NCBI GenBank assembly: GCA_947630855.1
Contig: CANRJF010000001.1
Coordinates: 1 to 64,000, forward strand
DNA: 64,000 bases
DNA from: an uncultured Lachnospiraceae bacterium
Lineage (GTDB): Bacteria > Bacillota > Clostridia > Lachnospirales > Lachnospiraceae
Direction: 5' to 3'
Shown: positions 53,793 to 62,144 of the stretch, in pieces
How positions within the stretch are numbered: position 1 is the stretch's first letter
How the letters are laid out: each line of letters opens with the position of its first letter
Notes under the pieces: generated by a model
The model's input: the letters and a program-made list of their open reading frames with translations, nothing else
Database searches by the model: none
Told to the model about the DNA's origin: nothing
Position numbers and translations under genes: made by a program

Positions 53793-54974
53793 TTATTCGG
53801 AAAAATAATTTTTTACGTAAACCTGTCTGTTGTTTTTATAGAAAACCCTGGGTATCCTTTTGCCTATGTTACAGGCAAACTCATAGTTAAAACGTCCTGA
53901 AATTTCTCCTAATTCCTCCATGGTTATGGTATTTCCGTTGTCTTCTCCCAAAAGTGTAACCTCATCATACAATTTTGCTTCCGGGATTTTGGATACATCC
54001 ACCATAAACTGGTCCATACACACCCTGCCCAATATGGGAGCGGATTTCCCGTGAATTAACACATAGCCCCTGCCGGATAAGCTTCTTGGGTATCCGTCCC
54101 CGTAACCTACCGGAATGGTTGCCACCACCCCGTCTTCTTCCATCCTGTATGTACCGCCGTAGCTGACGCACCGCCCCTTTTCCAAGGGCTTTATATGGAT
54201 AATCCTGCTTTTTATCTCCATCACAGGCTTTAATGCAATGGATTCCCGGCTTACCTGGGGGGATGGCCACAAGCCATAAAGAATGATGCCGGCACGCACC
54301 ATGTCAAAATTTGCCTGTGGAATTTCTGCAATTCCTGCGCTGTTGGAACAATGCTTTATCGGTATGGATACCCCCTGTTCATCAAGCATCTTTAGCATAT
54401 CCCGGTAAAGTTCCAGTTGTTTGTAAACGGATGTCTTATCTGTTTCGTCCGCCCTGGCAAAATGGGTAAACAGTCCCTCTATATCAATAAAAGGCATATG
54501 GGCAATCTCTTTTATCTTAAGGGCAGAAGACTCACACACCTGATAACCGATACGGCTCATGCCGGTATCTACGGCAATGTGGATTTTTACATTTTTATTT
54601 TGTTTTTCCCCCTCTTTGGATAAAAGTTCCGCCGTTTTACGGGAAAATACACAGGAACGGATATCTTCTTTTATTATCTGCCCGTAATGCTCGGGAAAAC
54701 TGTACCCGAGAATAAGGATGGGCTTTTGAATATTATGACGGCGGAGAATAAATGCTTCCTCCGGCGTTGCCACGGCAAATCCCATAAGATAATCATAACC
54801 TTCTATCTCTTTTGCAATCTCCACTGCCCCATGGCCGTATCCGTCTGTTTTTACAACTGCCATAATGCCTGTTTTTTCGGAAATTTTTCTGCGCATGGAT
54901 TCCATATTAAAATGAATGGAATCCAGATTTATACGGGCATATGCCCTGTTATATATGGGTTTTAATTCTTCCAT
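53793..54974 (-). CDS. alr: Alanine racemase
   Basis: PLP enzyme producing D-alanine for peptidoglycan. The 393-residue protein carries VVKTDGYGHGAVEIA, with the PLP lysine near residue 42. The second catalytic base, a tyrosine, lies in the C-terminal domain (SYGGTYR with VGYGDGYPR near residue 280). It overlaps the upstream NAD(P)HX repair gene by 26 bases and has AGGAAGG before the ATG. The alr-mazF order matches Bacillus. Confidence 0.96.
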   Translation of the reverse strand: MEELKPIYNRAYARINLDSIHFNMESMRRKISEKTGIMAVVKTDGYGHGAVEIAKEIEGYDYLMGFAVATPEEAFILRRHNIQKPILILGYSFPEHYGQIIKEDIRSCVFSRKTAELLSKEGEKQNKNVKIHIAVDTGMSRIGYQVCESSALKIKEIAHMPFIDIEGLFTHFARADETDKTSVYKQLELYRDMLKMLDEQGVSIPIKHCSNSAGIAEIPQANFDMVRAGIILYGLWPSPQVSRESIALKPVMEIKSRIIHIKPLEKGRCVSYGGTYRMEEDGVVATIPVGYGDGYPRSLSGRGYVLIHGKSAPILGRVCMDQFMVDVSKIPEAKLYDEVTLLGEDNGNTITMEELGEISGRFNYEFACNIGKRIPRVFYKNNRQVYVKNYFSE

Positions 54975-56472
54975 TTCCTTCCTGGGTCAACTCCTTTATC
55001 ACCTGGGGAATCTGATTTAATATGTCGCTGGCAAGCATAGAGGCATTTCCCTGTAACCTGGCTGCGGCTTCCCCTGCCCTGCCATGGATATAAGCCCCAA
55101 GGGCTGCAGCCTCCATGGGTGTTTTATTTTGTGCCAAAATCCCTGCTATAAGCCCTGCAAGCACATCTCCGCTGCCTCCTGATGCCATGCCGTTGCAGCC
55201 GGAAGGGTTTATGCAGCAGTTCTCCCGGGAGGCAATTACGGTTCTGGCATCTTTTAACACACATACCACATGATATTTTTCTGCAAAACTTTTTGCACTG
55301 TGGATAAGGTTTTCTTTTATCAGGGAAATTTCTCTTCCCGTAAGACGGCTCATCTCTCCTAAATGGGGAGTGATTATTACATCTGCCTTTGTTTTTTTCA
55401 GCAATGCCGGATTTTTCGCAATGATATTCAGACCGTCCGCATCTAAAACCACCGGTTTTTCTTTCTGGCTTAATACCTCTTGTATGATGATTTCTGCCGT
55501 ATGGCTTAAACCTATCCCGGGGCCTGCCAAAATCACATCCGCCCAGTTTATTTTTTCACAAAGCAGCGATACATCAAAAGAATCCTGGCTGTAATCCGTA
55601 ACAATTGCCTCCGGCAGTTTTGTCAGCAGAATATCCCTGTTTTTCTCCGGCGTAAAAATCCCCACCAAACCGCAGCCGCTTAAATATGCCGCCTTCCCGG
55701 AAAACCATGCCGCCCCCGCCATTGTATTTGAGCCTGCAATCACCAAAACTTTCCCGAAACTTCCCTTATTGGAATCCTTCTTTCTTTTTGGAAATTTTTC
55801 TGAAATATCACTGTCTTCTAAACAACACAGGGAAGGCAGTGCATCCAACATGCTTTTATCATCAATGCCAATATCTGCAACAATCAGTTCTCCGCAAAAA
55901 CCAGCCCCCGGATAAACCATCTGCCCCGCCTTGGCAAATCCAAATGTAACCGTCATATCCGCCAAAAAGGCTTCCCCTAAAACGGCCCCTGTATCTGCAC
56001 TTATGCCGCTTGGCATATCCACTGCAATGCGCACTGCCTTTGCTTTGTTGCACCAGCCCACTAATTCTTTAAACTCCCCTTCTAAGGGGCGGGATAAACC
56101 GATGCCAAAAAGTGCATCTATAATAATATCGTAATCCTTTTCCAGTTTTTCCACTATGGGAATCCCGTATTTCTCCCCGGTTTGGTATTGGCATTTTGTC
56201 TCTTCCGTCATTTTCTTTGGATGCATGGGCATATAAATATGTACAGGATACCCGTCTAAAAACAACAGCCGTGCTATGGCAAGGCCGTCCCCTCCGTTGT
56301 TGCCTGCGCCACAGATGATAAGGATATGCTTATCTTTTCCAAAGCGTTTTTTTATCTCCCCATACACGCTTAAAGCGGCACGTTCCATTAATACCAGGGA
56401 AGGTATGCCGAAATATTCAATTGTATTTTTGTCTAACTGTTTCATTTCCTTACTGTCTACCAGATATTTCAT
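54949..56472 (-). CDS. nnrD: Bifunctional NAD(P)H-hydrate epimerase/dehydratase
   Basis: Repairs hydrated NADH and NADPH. The N-terminal YjeF epimerase domain (about residues 1-210) contains CGAGNNGGDGLAIARLL. The C-terminal ADP-dependent dehydratase domain (about 225-500) contains ITPHLGEMSRLTG and the GMASGGSGDVLAG signature, where GSGD replaces the common GTGD. The fused form of 507 residues is usual. No acpS gene is next to it, although acpS-yjeF is a common pair. AAAGGA precedes the ATG. Confidence 0.94.
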   Translation of the reverse strand: MKYLVDSKEMKQLDKNTIEYFGIPSLVLMERAALSVYGEIKKRFGKDKHILIICGAGNNGGDGLAIARLLFLDGYPVHIYMPMHPKKMTEETKCQYQTGEKYGIPIVEKLEKDYDIIIDALFGIGLSRPLEGEFKELVGWCNKAKAVRIAVDMPSGISADTGAVLGEAFLADMTVTFGFAKAGQMVYPGAGFCGELIVADIGIDDKSMLDALPSLCCLEDSDISEKFPKRKKDSNKGSFGKVLVIAGSNTMAGAAWFSGKAAYLSGCGLVGIFTPEKNRDILLTKLPEAIVTDYSQDSFDVSLLCEKINWADVILAGPGIGLSHTAEIIIQEVLSQKEKPVVLDADGLNIIAKNPALLKKTKADVIITPHLGEMSRLTGREISLIKENLIHSAKSFAEKYHVVCVLKDARTVIASRENCCINPSGCNGMASGGSGDVLAGLIAGILAQNKTPMEAAALGAYIHGRAGEAAARLQGNASMLASDILNQIPQVIKELTQEGNGRIKTHI

Positions 56473-56487
56473 ATACCAATCCTTTTT

Positions 56488-57135
56488 TTAATTTCCCTGC
56501 GGCTTATTCTCTTCCTGTTTTTTCTCCCATATGGCAAGTTTAATGTCCTCATGTTCCTTATCAAAGGCCTCTATCACTTCCGGGCCTAAGATACCATGCA
56601 TATAAGAGTAAATTTCTTTGCTGTTTGTCTCGCAGTTCTGTTTTTTTATAATATTTTTCTTAAGGTCAATGCGGACCTGGGTAATCCATTGGGATATTTC
56701 TTCAATTTTCTCTGTATTATTCTTTAAGATATGATAACAAAACTGAATACTTTCATACATCAATTTCTGATTGACAGAATGAATCTGCCTGGGAATTTCC
56801 ATGGCTTCGTCCTCTAATGCTTCTAACTTTTCATTGATTTCCTCAATGAGGCGCTTATTTTCCTCTAATTTACGTTTTGAAAGGTTTTTGGCATTTTCAC
56901 TGGCACCGTCCATGTTTACCACAATGCTTTCCATGAGAGTGCTTTTCAGTTTTTTTAAATCTTTGCTGTCATTATTTATCTGCCCCTGTTTTTTTAACAG
57001 TTCATTTAACCGGCTCTCCAGTTCTTTTATGGCATCATTCTTTCCGGTTACCGCAAAGAGCCTGTGCCATTTCTGGTCTAACACCAAAATCGGTATTTTC
57101 TGGGATTTTAACGCATCTTTTAATTCTTCTTCCAA
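56488..57135 (-). CDS. Coiled-coil protein of unknown function
   Basis: Protein of 215 residues, highly charged and helical. Coiled-coil heptads run from about residue 35 to 125 (AIKELESRLNELLKK, LEENKRLIEEINEKLEALE) with a second helical part to about 190. No signal peptide or membrane segment is seen, so it is probably cytoplasmic. The track starts at a TTG at 57171 inside rex. A TTG at 57135, eight bases after AGAGGG, is preferred and gives a 13-base gap to rex. I do not recognise a function. Confidence 0.65.
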   Translation of the reverse strand: MEEELKDALKSQKIPILVLDQKWHRLFAVTGKNDAIKELESRLNELLKKQGQINNDSKDLKKLKSTLMESIVVNMDGASENAKNLSKRKLEENKRLIEEINEKLEALEDEAMEIPRQIHSVNQKLMYESIQFCYHILKNNTEKIEEISQWITQVRIDLKKNIIKKQNCETNSKEIYSYMHGILGPEVIEAFDKEHEDIKLAIWEKKQEENKPQGN

Positions 57136-57148
57136 TTTAACTGCCCTC

Positions 57149-57784
57149 TTATTCCTGACGGTTTTTTGCAATGTTGTAGGATAGCTGCATTAAACTGTCG
57201 GAAAGATGTACATTTTCCACCACTACATTTTTATTTTCCATTTTTAAATCCACATGGGCAAAATTCCAGATTGCACGAACCCCCAGTTCCACAAGCTGGC
57301 TGGCAATTGCCTCGGCTTTTGCTTTTGGCATGGTAAGGGCTGCAATATCCACGGTATTGTTTTTCACAAAATCCTCCAATTCCTCTAACATATGGATTTC
57401 TATATTTCTTACTTTCTGCCCTTTTAACTTTGTATCTACGTCAAATAATGCAATGGTTACAAATCCAAATTTCTCAAATTTTACGTAATTTGCCAATGCC
57501 TGGCCTAAATTTCCTGCCCCAACAATAATAATATTATGTTTTTCATTTACCCCTAAGATTTTACCTATCTCATCATATAAGTATTGTACGTTATATCCGT
57601 ACCCCTGCTGTCCAAACCCTCCAAAATTATTTAAATCCTGGCGAATCTGTGAAGCGGTTACATTCATTCTTGAGCTTAAATCGTTTGATGAGATTCTTTC
57701 AATTCCTGCATCTATTAAATCCCCTAAATACCTGTAATATCTTGGCATTCTTCGGATTACTGCCTGTGAAATCTCCTTCTCCAA
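57149..57784 (-). CDS. rex: Redox-sensing transcriptional repressor Rex
   Basis: Repressor of fermentation and respiration genes that releases DNA when NADH is high. The 211-residue protein has an N-terminal winged helix (about 1-75, with SSRMNVTASQIRQDLNNFGGFG for DNA binding) and a Rossmann domain with GAGNLGQAL near residue 87. The ORF track begins at 57820, but the TTG at 57784 has AGGAGG eight bases upstream and yields the usual EKEISQAVIRRMPRYYRYL beginning. A consensus promoter lies upstream. Confidence 0.93.
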   Translation of the reverse strand: MEKEISQAVIRRMPRYYRYLGDLIDAGIERISSNDLSSRMNVTASQIRQDLNNFGGFGQQGYGYNVQYLYDEIGKILGVNEKHNIIIVGAGNLGQALANYVKFEKFGFVTIALFDVDTKLKGQKVRNIEIHMLEELEDFVKNNTVDIAALTMPKAKAEAIASQLVELGVRAIWNFAHVDLKMENKNVVVENVHLSDSLMQLSYNIAKNRQE

Positions 57785-57849
57785 ATTCCGGTCCTCCTGA
57801 TATGTCATATGATAGCTCATTTGTATCTGCTTTGTACCCCATAGATACG

Positions 57850-57878
57850 ATTATAGTAATTAACGGGCTTTGTGTCAA
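57850..57878 (-). promoter_or_regulatory. Consensus vegetative promoter for rex
   Basis: TTGACA, exactly 17 bases, TATAAT on the minus strand, giving a leader of about 60 bases before the proposed TTG start. No clear TTGTTAA-type Rex palindrome was found in it. Confidence 0.8.
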
Positions 57879-57884
57879 TGTGTG

Positions 57885-57917
57885 AAAAATCTGCCTTAGC
57901 AGAAATGGCGGATTTTT
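57885..57917. terminator. Hairpin upstream of rex with T-tracts on both sides
   Basis: AAAAATCTGCC and GGCGGATTTTT pair with one G-T or A-C position around an 11-base loop, with A/T tracts on each side. It could end transcripts coming from the ABC-F gene before the rex promoter. Confidence 0.5.
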
Positions 57918-57975
57918 TAACTTTCATTTAATTTTATGTGGTTTAATTCTCATTTAATAATTATGATTAAGCAGT

Positions 57976-58005
57976 TTATCCACTTTATAAACATATTTAT
58001 CCACA
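57976..58005 (+). promoter_or_regulatory. Pair of DnaA-box-like nonamers
   Basis: TTATCCACT (57976-57984) and TTATCCACA (57997-58005) have the same orientation and start 21 bases apart, two helical turns. The second matches the DnaA consensus exactly. The surrounding DNA is AT-rich. Confidence 0.6.
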
Positions 58006-58033
58006 ATTATATTAATTTAATGGACTGTCTATT

Positions 58034-58103
58034 ACAGCCTCAAACACTTGCTGTTTGAGGCGTAAGAACATGATTCAGGCGTGCAAAGATACTGAACAGA
58101 TAC
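58034..58103. repeat. Structured intergenic repeat, copy B (internally deleted)
   Basis: The 54 bases from ACAGCCTC onward match 8712-8765 with two differences, including the whole GCCTCAAACA/TGTTTGAGGC hairpin (58037-58061). The roughly 50-base internal hairpin of copy A is absent, and the copy then ends with the same TACTGAACAGATAC terminus. The left terminal repeat is degraded. Confidence 0.85.
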
Positions 58104-58198
58104 GATTTAATTATTAGCTGTTTTTGCTTATCACCAATCCTTTTCCCAAAAGTTAAAGGGAAAAGACAAGTTGAAGTTCAAGTAAAATAATCCTACCG

Positions 58199-60109
58199 TT
58201 ACTCCGCTAATTTCTCCCACTGTTCATATAATGACTCCAATTCATCATTAACTTCTGTCAGTTTCCCGTTAATCTCATTTAATTTTGCAGAATTGGTAGC
58301 ATTCTCCGGCAGATTAAGCTGTTGATTTAAAGCCGACGCTTCCTCTTCTAGCTCCCCGATTCGTTCCTCCGTACGTTTTAACTCCGCCGCTTTTTTGCGA
58401 ATCCGCGCCTGTTCTTCCTTTTGCTGTTTCCAGTCTGCCTTCCCAGCCTCGTTTTTCTTCTGTACTTTTACATCCTCCTGCGGGATGGGCACATGCTCCA
58501 TGGCAGTATCATGTTTTTCCAGATAGTAATCATAATTGCCGATATAATTCACAATTGTTCCCTGGGTAAGGTCTAAGATGCGGGTTGCCGTCTTATTTAT
58601 AAAATAACGGTCATGGCTGACGAAAAACACGGTTCCGGTATAATGATTTAATGCCGTTTCCAATATTTCCTTAGAAGTAATGTCCAAATGGTTGGTAGGC
58701 TCATCTAATATTAAAAAATTTGCTTCCGAGAGCATAAGCTTGGCAAGGGAAACTCTTCCCTTTTCCCCGCCGCTGATATCACAAATCCGCTTAAATACAT
58801 CATCATCCGTAAATAAAAAAGCTGCCAGGATATTCCGAACCTGGGTGTTGGTAAGCCCGGGATACGCGTCTGAAATCTCATCAAACAAAGTTTTATCATC
58901 GGAAAGCACTTGATGCTCCTGGTCATAATATCCAATATGCACATTGGTTCCCAAAGTGATTTTCCCTGTATCTAAAGGAACCATCTCATTAATCATTTTT
59001 AGTATGGTGGTTTTTCCCGTACCGTTATCGCCGATTAACGCCACCCGTTCTCCCCGTTTTATCTCAAAGGATATATGGGAAAAAAGAAGGTTATTCTCAA
59101 AAGTCTTGGAAATATCCTCCACCAAAAGCACATCATTGCCGCTGGTAATATTCGGCTCTAAATGAATTTTAATCTGGGTATGCTCCTCTACGGGCTTTTC
59201 TAACCGTTCTACTTTATCCAGCATTTTCTCTCTGCTTTCCGCCCGCTTAATGGATTTCTCCCGGTTAAAAGATTTTAACCGGGCAATCACCTCTTCCTGA
59301 TGTTTAATCTCCTGCTGTTGGTTATAATATGCCTTTAGCTGCGCTTCCCGAAGCAGTGCTTTTTTCCTGGCATAATCGGAATAATTTCCCATAAAAACCG
59401 ATGACTGGTGTAAATACAGTTCCACTACTTTTGTCACAATTTTATCCAAAAAGTAACGGTCATGGCTGACAATGAGCACCGCCCCCTTGTAGTTGCTTAA
59501 AAATGTTTCAAGCCAGGATATACTTGACATATCCAGATGGTTGGTAGGCTCGTCCAATATCAATAATTCCGGCTTTGACACTAAAAGCCTGCCCAGGGCA
59601 ACCCTGGTTTTCTCACCGCCTGATAATGTGGCAATCTCCCTGTTAAAATCCTCCTGGGAAAATCCAAGCCCGCGAATCACACCGGTGACTTCACTGCGGT
59701 AGGCATAGCCGTCTTTCAATTCAAAATCGTGCTGCAAACGGTTATATTTCTCCAAATGCCCTGTTAATTCATCACTGGATAGATGATGCATGGCATCTTC
59801 CATATCACGAAGCTGTTGTTCCATGGAGAGAAGTTCTGCCCTGGCGGACAATACCTCCTGTAAAATCGTGCGTCTGCCGGATACATCCTGGTATTGGGCA
59901 AGGTAACCTACCGTAGTATTTTTTGAAAGAACTATTTCTCCTTCGTCAGGGGAAAGTTCCCCCATAATAATCTTAAGCAGCGTGGACTTTCCTGCGCCGT
60001 TAATTCCAATAATAGCTGTTTTTTCATTTTCCTCCATATGGAAGGATACGTTTTTCAATATTTCATCCGTACCAAAGGACTTTTTTATATTTTGACAGGC
60101 TAAAATCAT
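58199..60109 (-). CDS. ABC-F family ATPase
   Basis: Cytoplasmic twin-ATPase protein of 636 residues with no membrane domain, of the type that acts on ribosomes (translation factor or antibiotic-protection). Walker A motifs are GINGAGKST (near 37) and GDNGTGKTT (near 355). The signatures are [13 protein letters not shown] and [14 protein letters not shown] linker (about 240-300) is charged and helical, and the C-terminal 80 residues form a coiled coil. It most resembles the YdiF/Uup group, not a known resistance subtype. It overlaps icd by four bases (ATGA). Confidence 0.9.
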   Translation of the reverse strand: MILACQNIKKSFGTDEILKNVSFHMEENEKTAIIGINGAGKSTLLKIIMGELSPDEGEIVLSKNTTVGYLAQYQDVSGRRTILQEVLSARAELLSMEQQLRDMEDAMHHLSSDELTGHLEKYNRLQHDFELKDGYAYRSEVTGVIRGLGFSQEDFNREIATLSGGEKTRVALGRLLVSKPELLILDEPTNHLDMSSISWLETFLSNYKGAVLIVSHDRYFLDKIVTKVVELYLHQSSVFMGNYSDYARKKALLREAQLKAYYNQQQEIKHQEEVIARLKSFNREKSIKRAESREKMLDKVERLEKPVEEHTQIKIHLEPNITSGNDVLLVEDISKTFENNLLFSHISFEIKRGERVALIGDNGTGKTTILKMINEMVPLDTGKITLGTNVHIGYYDQEHQVLSDDKTLFDEISDAYPGLTNTQVRNILAAFLFTDDDVFKRICDISGGEKGRVSLAKLMLSEANFLILDEPTNHLDITSKEILETALNHYTGTVFFVSHDRYFINKTATRILDLTQGTIVNYIGNYDYYLEKHDTAMEHVPIPQEDVKVQKKNEAGKADWKQQKEEQARIRKKAAELKRTEERIGELEEEASALNQQLNLPENATNSAKLNEINGKLTEVNDELESLYEQWEKLAE

Positions 60110-61317
60110 GATAAACTTTCCTCTAATGTTTTACGGATTTCTAAAATAAATCCTTTGCTGTTTAATACAGTGGGATTTTTTAATGATGTAATAAGCGCCA
60201 GATCTTTTGTCATTTTTCCCTCTTCAATGGTTTTAATGCAGGCATGTTCCAGTTTGTCCGCAAACTCCATAAGCTTTGGCAATTTATCCAGCTCTCCCCG
60301 TTTCCTTAATGCACCGCTCCATGCAAAGATGGTTGCTACGGAGTTGGTGGAGGTTTCCTCCCCCTTTAAATGTTTATAGTAATGTCTTTGAACCGTTCCG
60401 TGGGCTGCCTCATACTCATAGTAGCCCTGAGGGGAAACTAACACGGAAGTCATCATGGCAAGGGAACCAAAAGCGGAACTAATCATGTCGCTCATCACAT
60501 CCCCGTCATAGTTTTTGCATGCCCAGATATAGCCTCCTTCAGATTTCATGACTCTTGCCACCGCATCATCAATAAGGGTATAAAAATATGTGATGCCCGC
60601 CTTCTCAAAGGCATCCTTATAGTCTTTATCAAAAATTTCCTGAAAAATATCTTTAAAGGTATGGTCATATTTCTTGGAAATGGTGTCTTTTGTGGCAAAC
60701 CATAAATCCTGTTTTACATCTAAAGCGTAGGTAAAACAGCTTCTGGCAAAACTTTCAATGGAATCCTCCAGATTATGCTGTCCCTGGACTACACCGGCGC
60801 CTGTAAAGTTGTGGATTAACTCTCTTTCTTCTTTTCCATTCTCTGGGGTATATACAAGCTCCACTTTTCCGGCTGCAGGAATTTTCATCTCTGTTGCCTT
60901 GTATACATCACCATAGGCATGTCTTGCAATGGTGATGGGTTTTTTCCAGTTTTTCACACATGGCTCTATTCCCTTTACCACAATAGGGGAACGGAATACC
61001 GTGCCGTCCAACATGGCGCGGATGGTTCCGTTCGGGCTTTTCCACATCTCTTTTAACTTGTACTCATCCATTCTTGCCCCGTTTGGAGTGATGGTAGCGC
61101 ATTTTACAGCCACGCCGTATTTTTTTGTGGCATTGGCGGAATCTATGGTTACCTGGTCATTTGTCTCGTTGCGGCATTCTAAGCCCAAATCATAATATTC
61201 TGTCTTTAAATCAATAAAAGGAAGAAGTAACTCCTCTTTAATCATTGCCCAGAGAATCCTTGTCATTTCATCTCCGTCCATCTCAACTAAGGGTGTTGTC
61301 ATTTTAATTTTTTCCAT
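60106..61317 (-). CDS. icd: NADP-dependent isocitrate dehydrogenase, homodimeric type
   Basis: Oxidatively decarboxylates isocitrate to 2-oxoglutarate with NADP. The 403-residue protein has [12 protein letters not shown] at the N-terminus, the substrate-binding [16 protein letters not shown] segment near residue 94 and [11 protein letters not shown] near residue 309. These belong to the eukaryotic-like subfamily rather than the E. coli Icd type. The ATG at 61317 has GAGGAGG upstream and is preferred over the 61335 start. No citrate synthase or aconitase gene is adjacent. The ABC-F gene is translationally coupled behind it. Confidence 0.92.
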   Translation of the reverse strand: MEKIKMTTPLVEMDGDEMTRILWAMIKEELLLPFIDLKTEYYDLGLECRNETNDQVTIDSANATKKYGVAVKCATITPNGARMDEYKLKEMWKSPNGTIRAMLDGTVFRSPIVVKGIEPCVKNWKKPITIARHAYGDVYKATEMKIPAAGKVELVYTPENGKEERELIHNFTGAGVVQGQHNLEDSIESFARSCFTYALDVKQDLWFATKDTISKKYDHTFKDIFQEIFDKDYKDAFEKAGITYFYTLIDDAVARVMKSEGGYIWACKNYDGDVMSDMISSAFGSLAMMTSVLVSPQGYYEYEAAHGTVQRHYYKHLKGEETSTNSVATIFAWSGALRKRGELDKLPKLMEFADKLEHACIKTIEEGKMTKDLALITSLKNPTVLNSKGFILEIRKTLEESLS

Positions 61318-61350
61318 ACTTTGTATCCTCCTCATTTTATTCTAAATACG

Positions 61351-61379
61351 ATTGTATACAATTATTTCTTTATCGTCAA
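61351..61379 (-). promoter_or_regulatory. Promoter and palindrome upstream of icd
   Basis: TTGACG, 17 bases, TACAAT on the minus strand, about 34 bases upstream of the ATG. The -10 lies within the 12-bp palindrome ATTGTATACAAT (61351-61362), which could serve as an operator. Confidence 0.65.
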
Positions 61380-61458
61380 GGAATTTTCCGTTACTATTAT
61401 GGCTGTTGTCCGCGGGAATGAATCTGCAAAAAAAAATTTTTAGCTTTTCCACATGGAA

Positions 61459-61485
61459 ACACTTACAAGCCCTCTACATATGATA
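61459..61485 (+). promoter_or_regulatory. Possible SigK-like promoter for the high-cysteine gene
   Basis: CATATGATA (61477-61485) fits the CATANNNTA -10 pattern of late mother-cell sigma factors, with an AC dinucleotide 16 bases upstream (61459). The pattern is short, so chance occurrence is possible. No good vegetative promoter is seen here. Confidence 0.35.
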
Positions 61486-61518
61486 CAGTGTAAACAATCA
61501 ATAATGGAGGATTTCTAA

Positions 61519-61740
61519 ATGAGTGATTTAGCAGCAACAAACTGTGGCGGATGTGGATGCACAAACGGAGGCGGATGCGGCTCTATTCTTTGGCTCATCG
61601 TTCTGCTTTGCTTATGCAATGGCAACGGCAACGGCGGCTTTTTTGGCGGCAGCGGATGCGGCGGCTGCGAAGAAGGCAACAGTTGTATCTGGATTATCCT
61701 GTTGTTACTCTGCTGTGGCGGATGCGGATTTGGTTGCTAA
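61519..61740 (+). CDS. Small glycine- and cysteine-rich hydrophobic protein
   Basis: Seventy-three residues with 13 cysteines and many glycines. Gly/Cys-rich segments (GGCGC, GCGGC, CCGGCG) alternate with two very hydrophobic segments, ILWLIVLLCL and IWIILLLL. It resembles the small 'chorion-class high-cysteine' proteins annotated in Lachnospiraceae, whose role is unknown. A clear GGAGG precedes the ATG, and a strong terminator follows, so it is a monocistronic unit. A late sporulation or coat role is suggested only by the possible SigK-like promoter. Confidence 0.8.
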   Translation: MSDLAATNCGGCGCTNGGGCGSILWLIVLLCLCNGNGNGGFFGGSGCGGCEEGNSCIWIILLLLCCGGCGFGC

Positions 61741-61762
61741 GAATCAGCCGGCATACCATTTC

Positions 61763-61789
61763 ACGGGGAAGCTTTTGCTTCCCCGTTTT
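61763..61789 (+). terminator. Intrinsic terminator after the high-cysteine gene
   Basis: ACGGGGAAGC and GCTTCCCCGT form a perfect ten-base-pair stem with a TTTT loop, followed by TTT. It reaches into the stop codon of the convergent small gene. Confidence 0.88.
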
Positions 61790-61916
61790 AATTTCGTTTA
61801 TTTTTATCTTTTTTCTGCAAATCTTTTTCTTTTTCCTCCTTTTTTTTGCTTTTCTCCCTTAAACATTCCTCGTCCAGTTCATATACATTTTCTCCGTCAA
61901 TGACTAACCGTCCCAT
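61788..61916 (-). CDS. Small basic/acidic conserved-type protein, 42 residues
   Basis: A short gene inside a longer track ORF. From the ATG at 61916, with AAGGAG six bases upstream, it encodes 42 residues: a folded-looking start (GRLVIDGENVYELDEECL) and a Lys/Glu-rich helical tail. Similar short proteins with the same opening are familiar to me from Lachnospiraceae but have no function. The upstream leader contains competing inverted repeats. I did not use the 82-residue version, as its extra N-terminus runs through the repeat element. Confidence 0.6.
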   Translation of the reverse strand: MGRLVIDGENVYELDEECLREKSKKKEEKEKDLQKKDKNKRN

Positions 61917-61954
61917 AAAAAACTCCTTTTTTCTTACTATATGTAAAAATACTG

Positions 61955-62045
61955 GTAACTGTTCAGGACATCCTTTAATGCTATTGCGCCGATTGCAAGA
62001 CGCTGAAATCGGCTTTCCTATTGCAATCGTGTGCATCAGTTATTT
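61955..62045. repeat. Partial copy C of the intergenic repeat, with competing hairpins
   Basis: GTAACTGTTCAGGACA (61955-61970) is identical to the left end of copy A (8699-8714). The DNA beyond differs. There, one arm can pair in two exclusive ways: GCCGATT with AATCGGC (61988-61994 and 62007-62013), or CGATTGCAA with TTGCAATCG (61990-61998 and 62021-62029). Confidence 0.6.
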
Positions 62046-62079
62046 ATAGTAAACGCATTTACTTAATGCATTTACTATA
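62045..62079. repeat. Hairpin TATAGTAAA/TTTACTATA
   Basis: Nine perfect base pairs (62045-62053 with 62071-62079) continue after one mismatch with five more pairs around a five-base loop. It lies in the divergent gap between the 42-residue gene and the plus-strand small genes and could be a terminator-less regulatory hairpin. Confidence 0.6.
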
Positions 62080-62144
62080 AAATGTTTCGTCTTTTCATGT
62101 ACTAAATCCGGGATTTTTACATACTTTAATAAAAAAGGATTTTT

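Larger units (their letters stand above)
57879..58198. other. Long AT-rich intergenic region between the ABC-F gene and rex
   Basis: About 320 bases with no supportable gene. In order it holds the hairpin at 57885-57917, an AT-rich stretch, two DnaA-box-like nonamers, a short copy of the intergenic repeat, and a CTTTTCCC/GGGAAAAG stem (58140-58165) just past the ABC-F stop that lacks a T-run. Confidence 0.75.

Noticed and set aside
57879-58033. Replication origin at the DnaA-box-like pair
   Set aside because: Only two boxes were found, and no dnaA, dnaN, recF or gyrase genes are nearby; a titration or regulatory site is more cautious.
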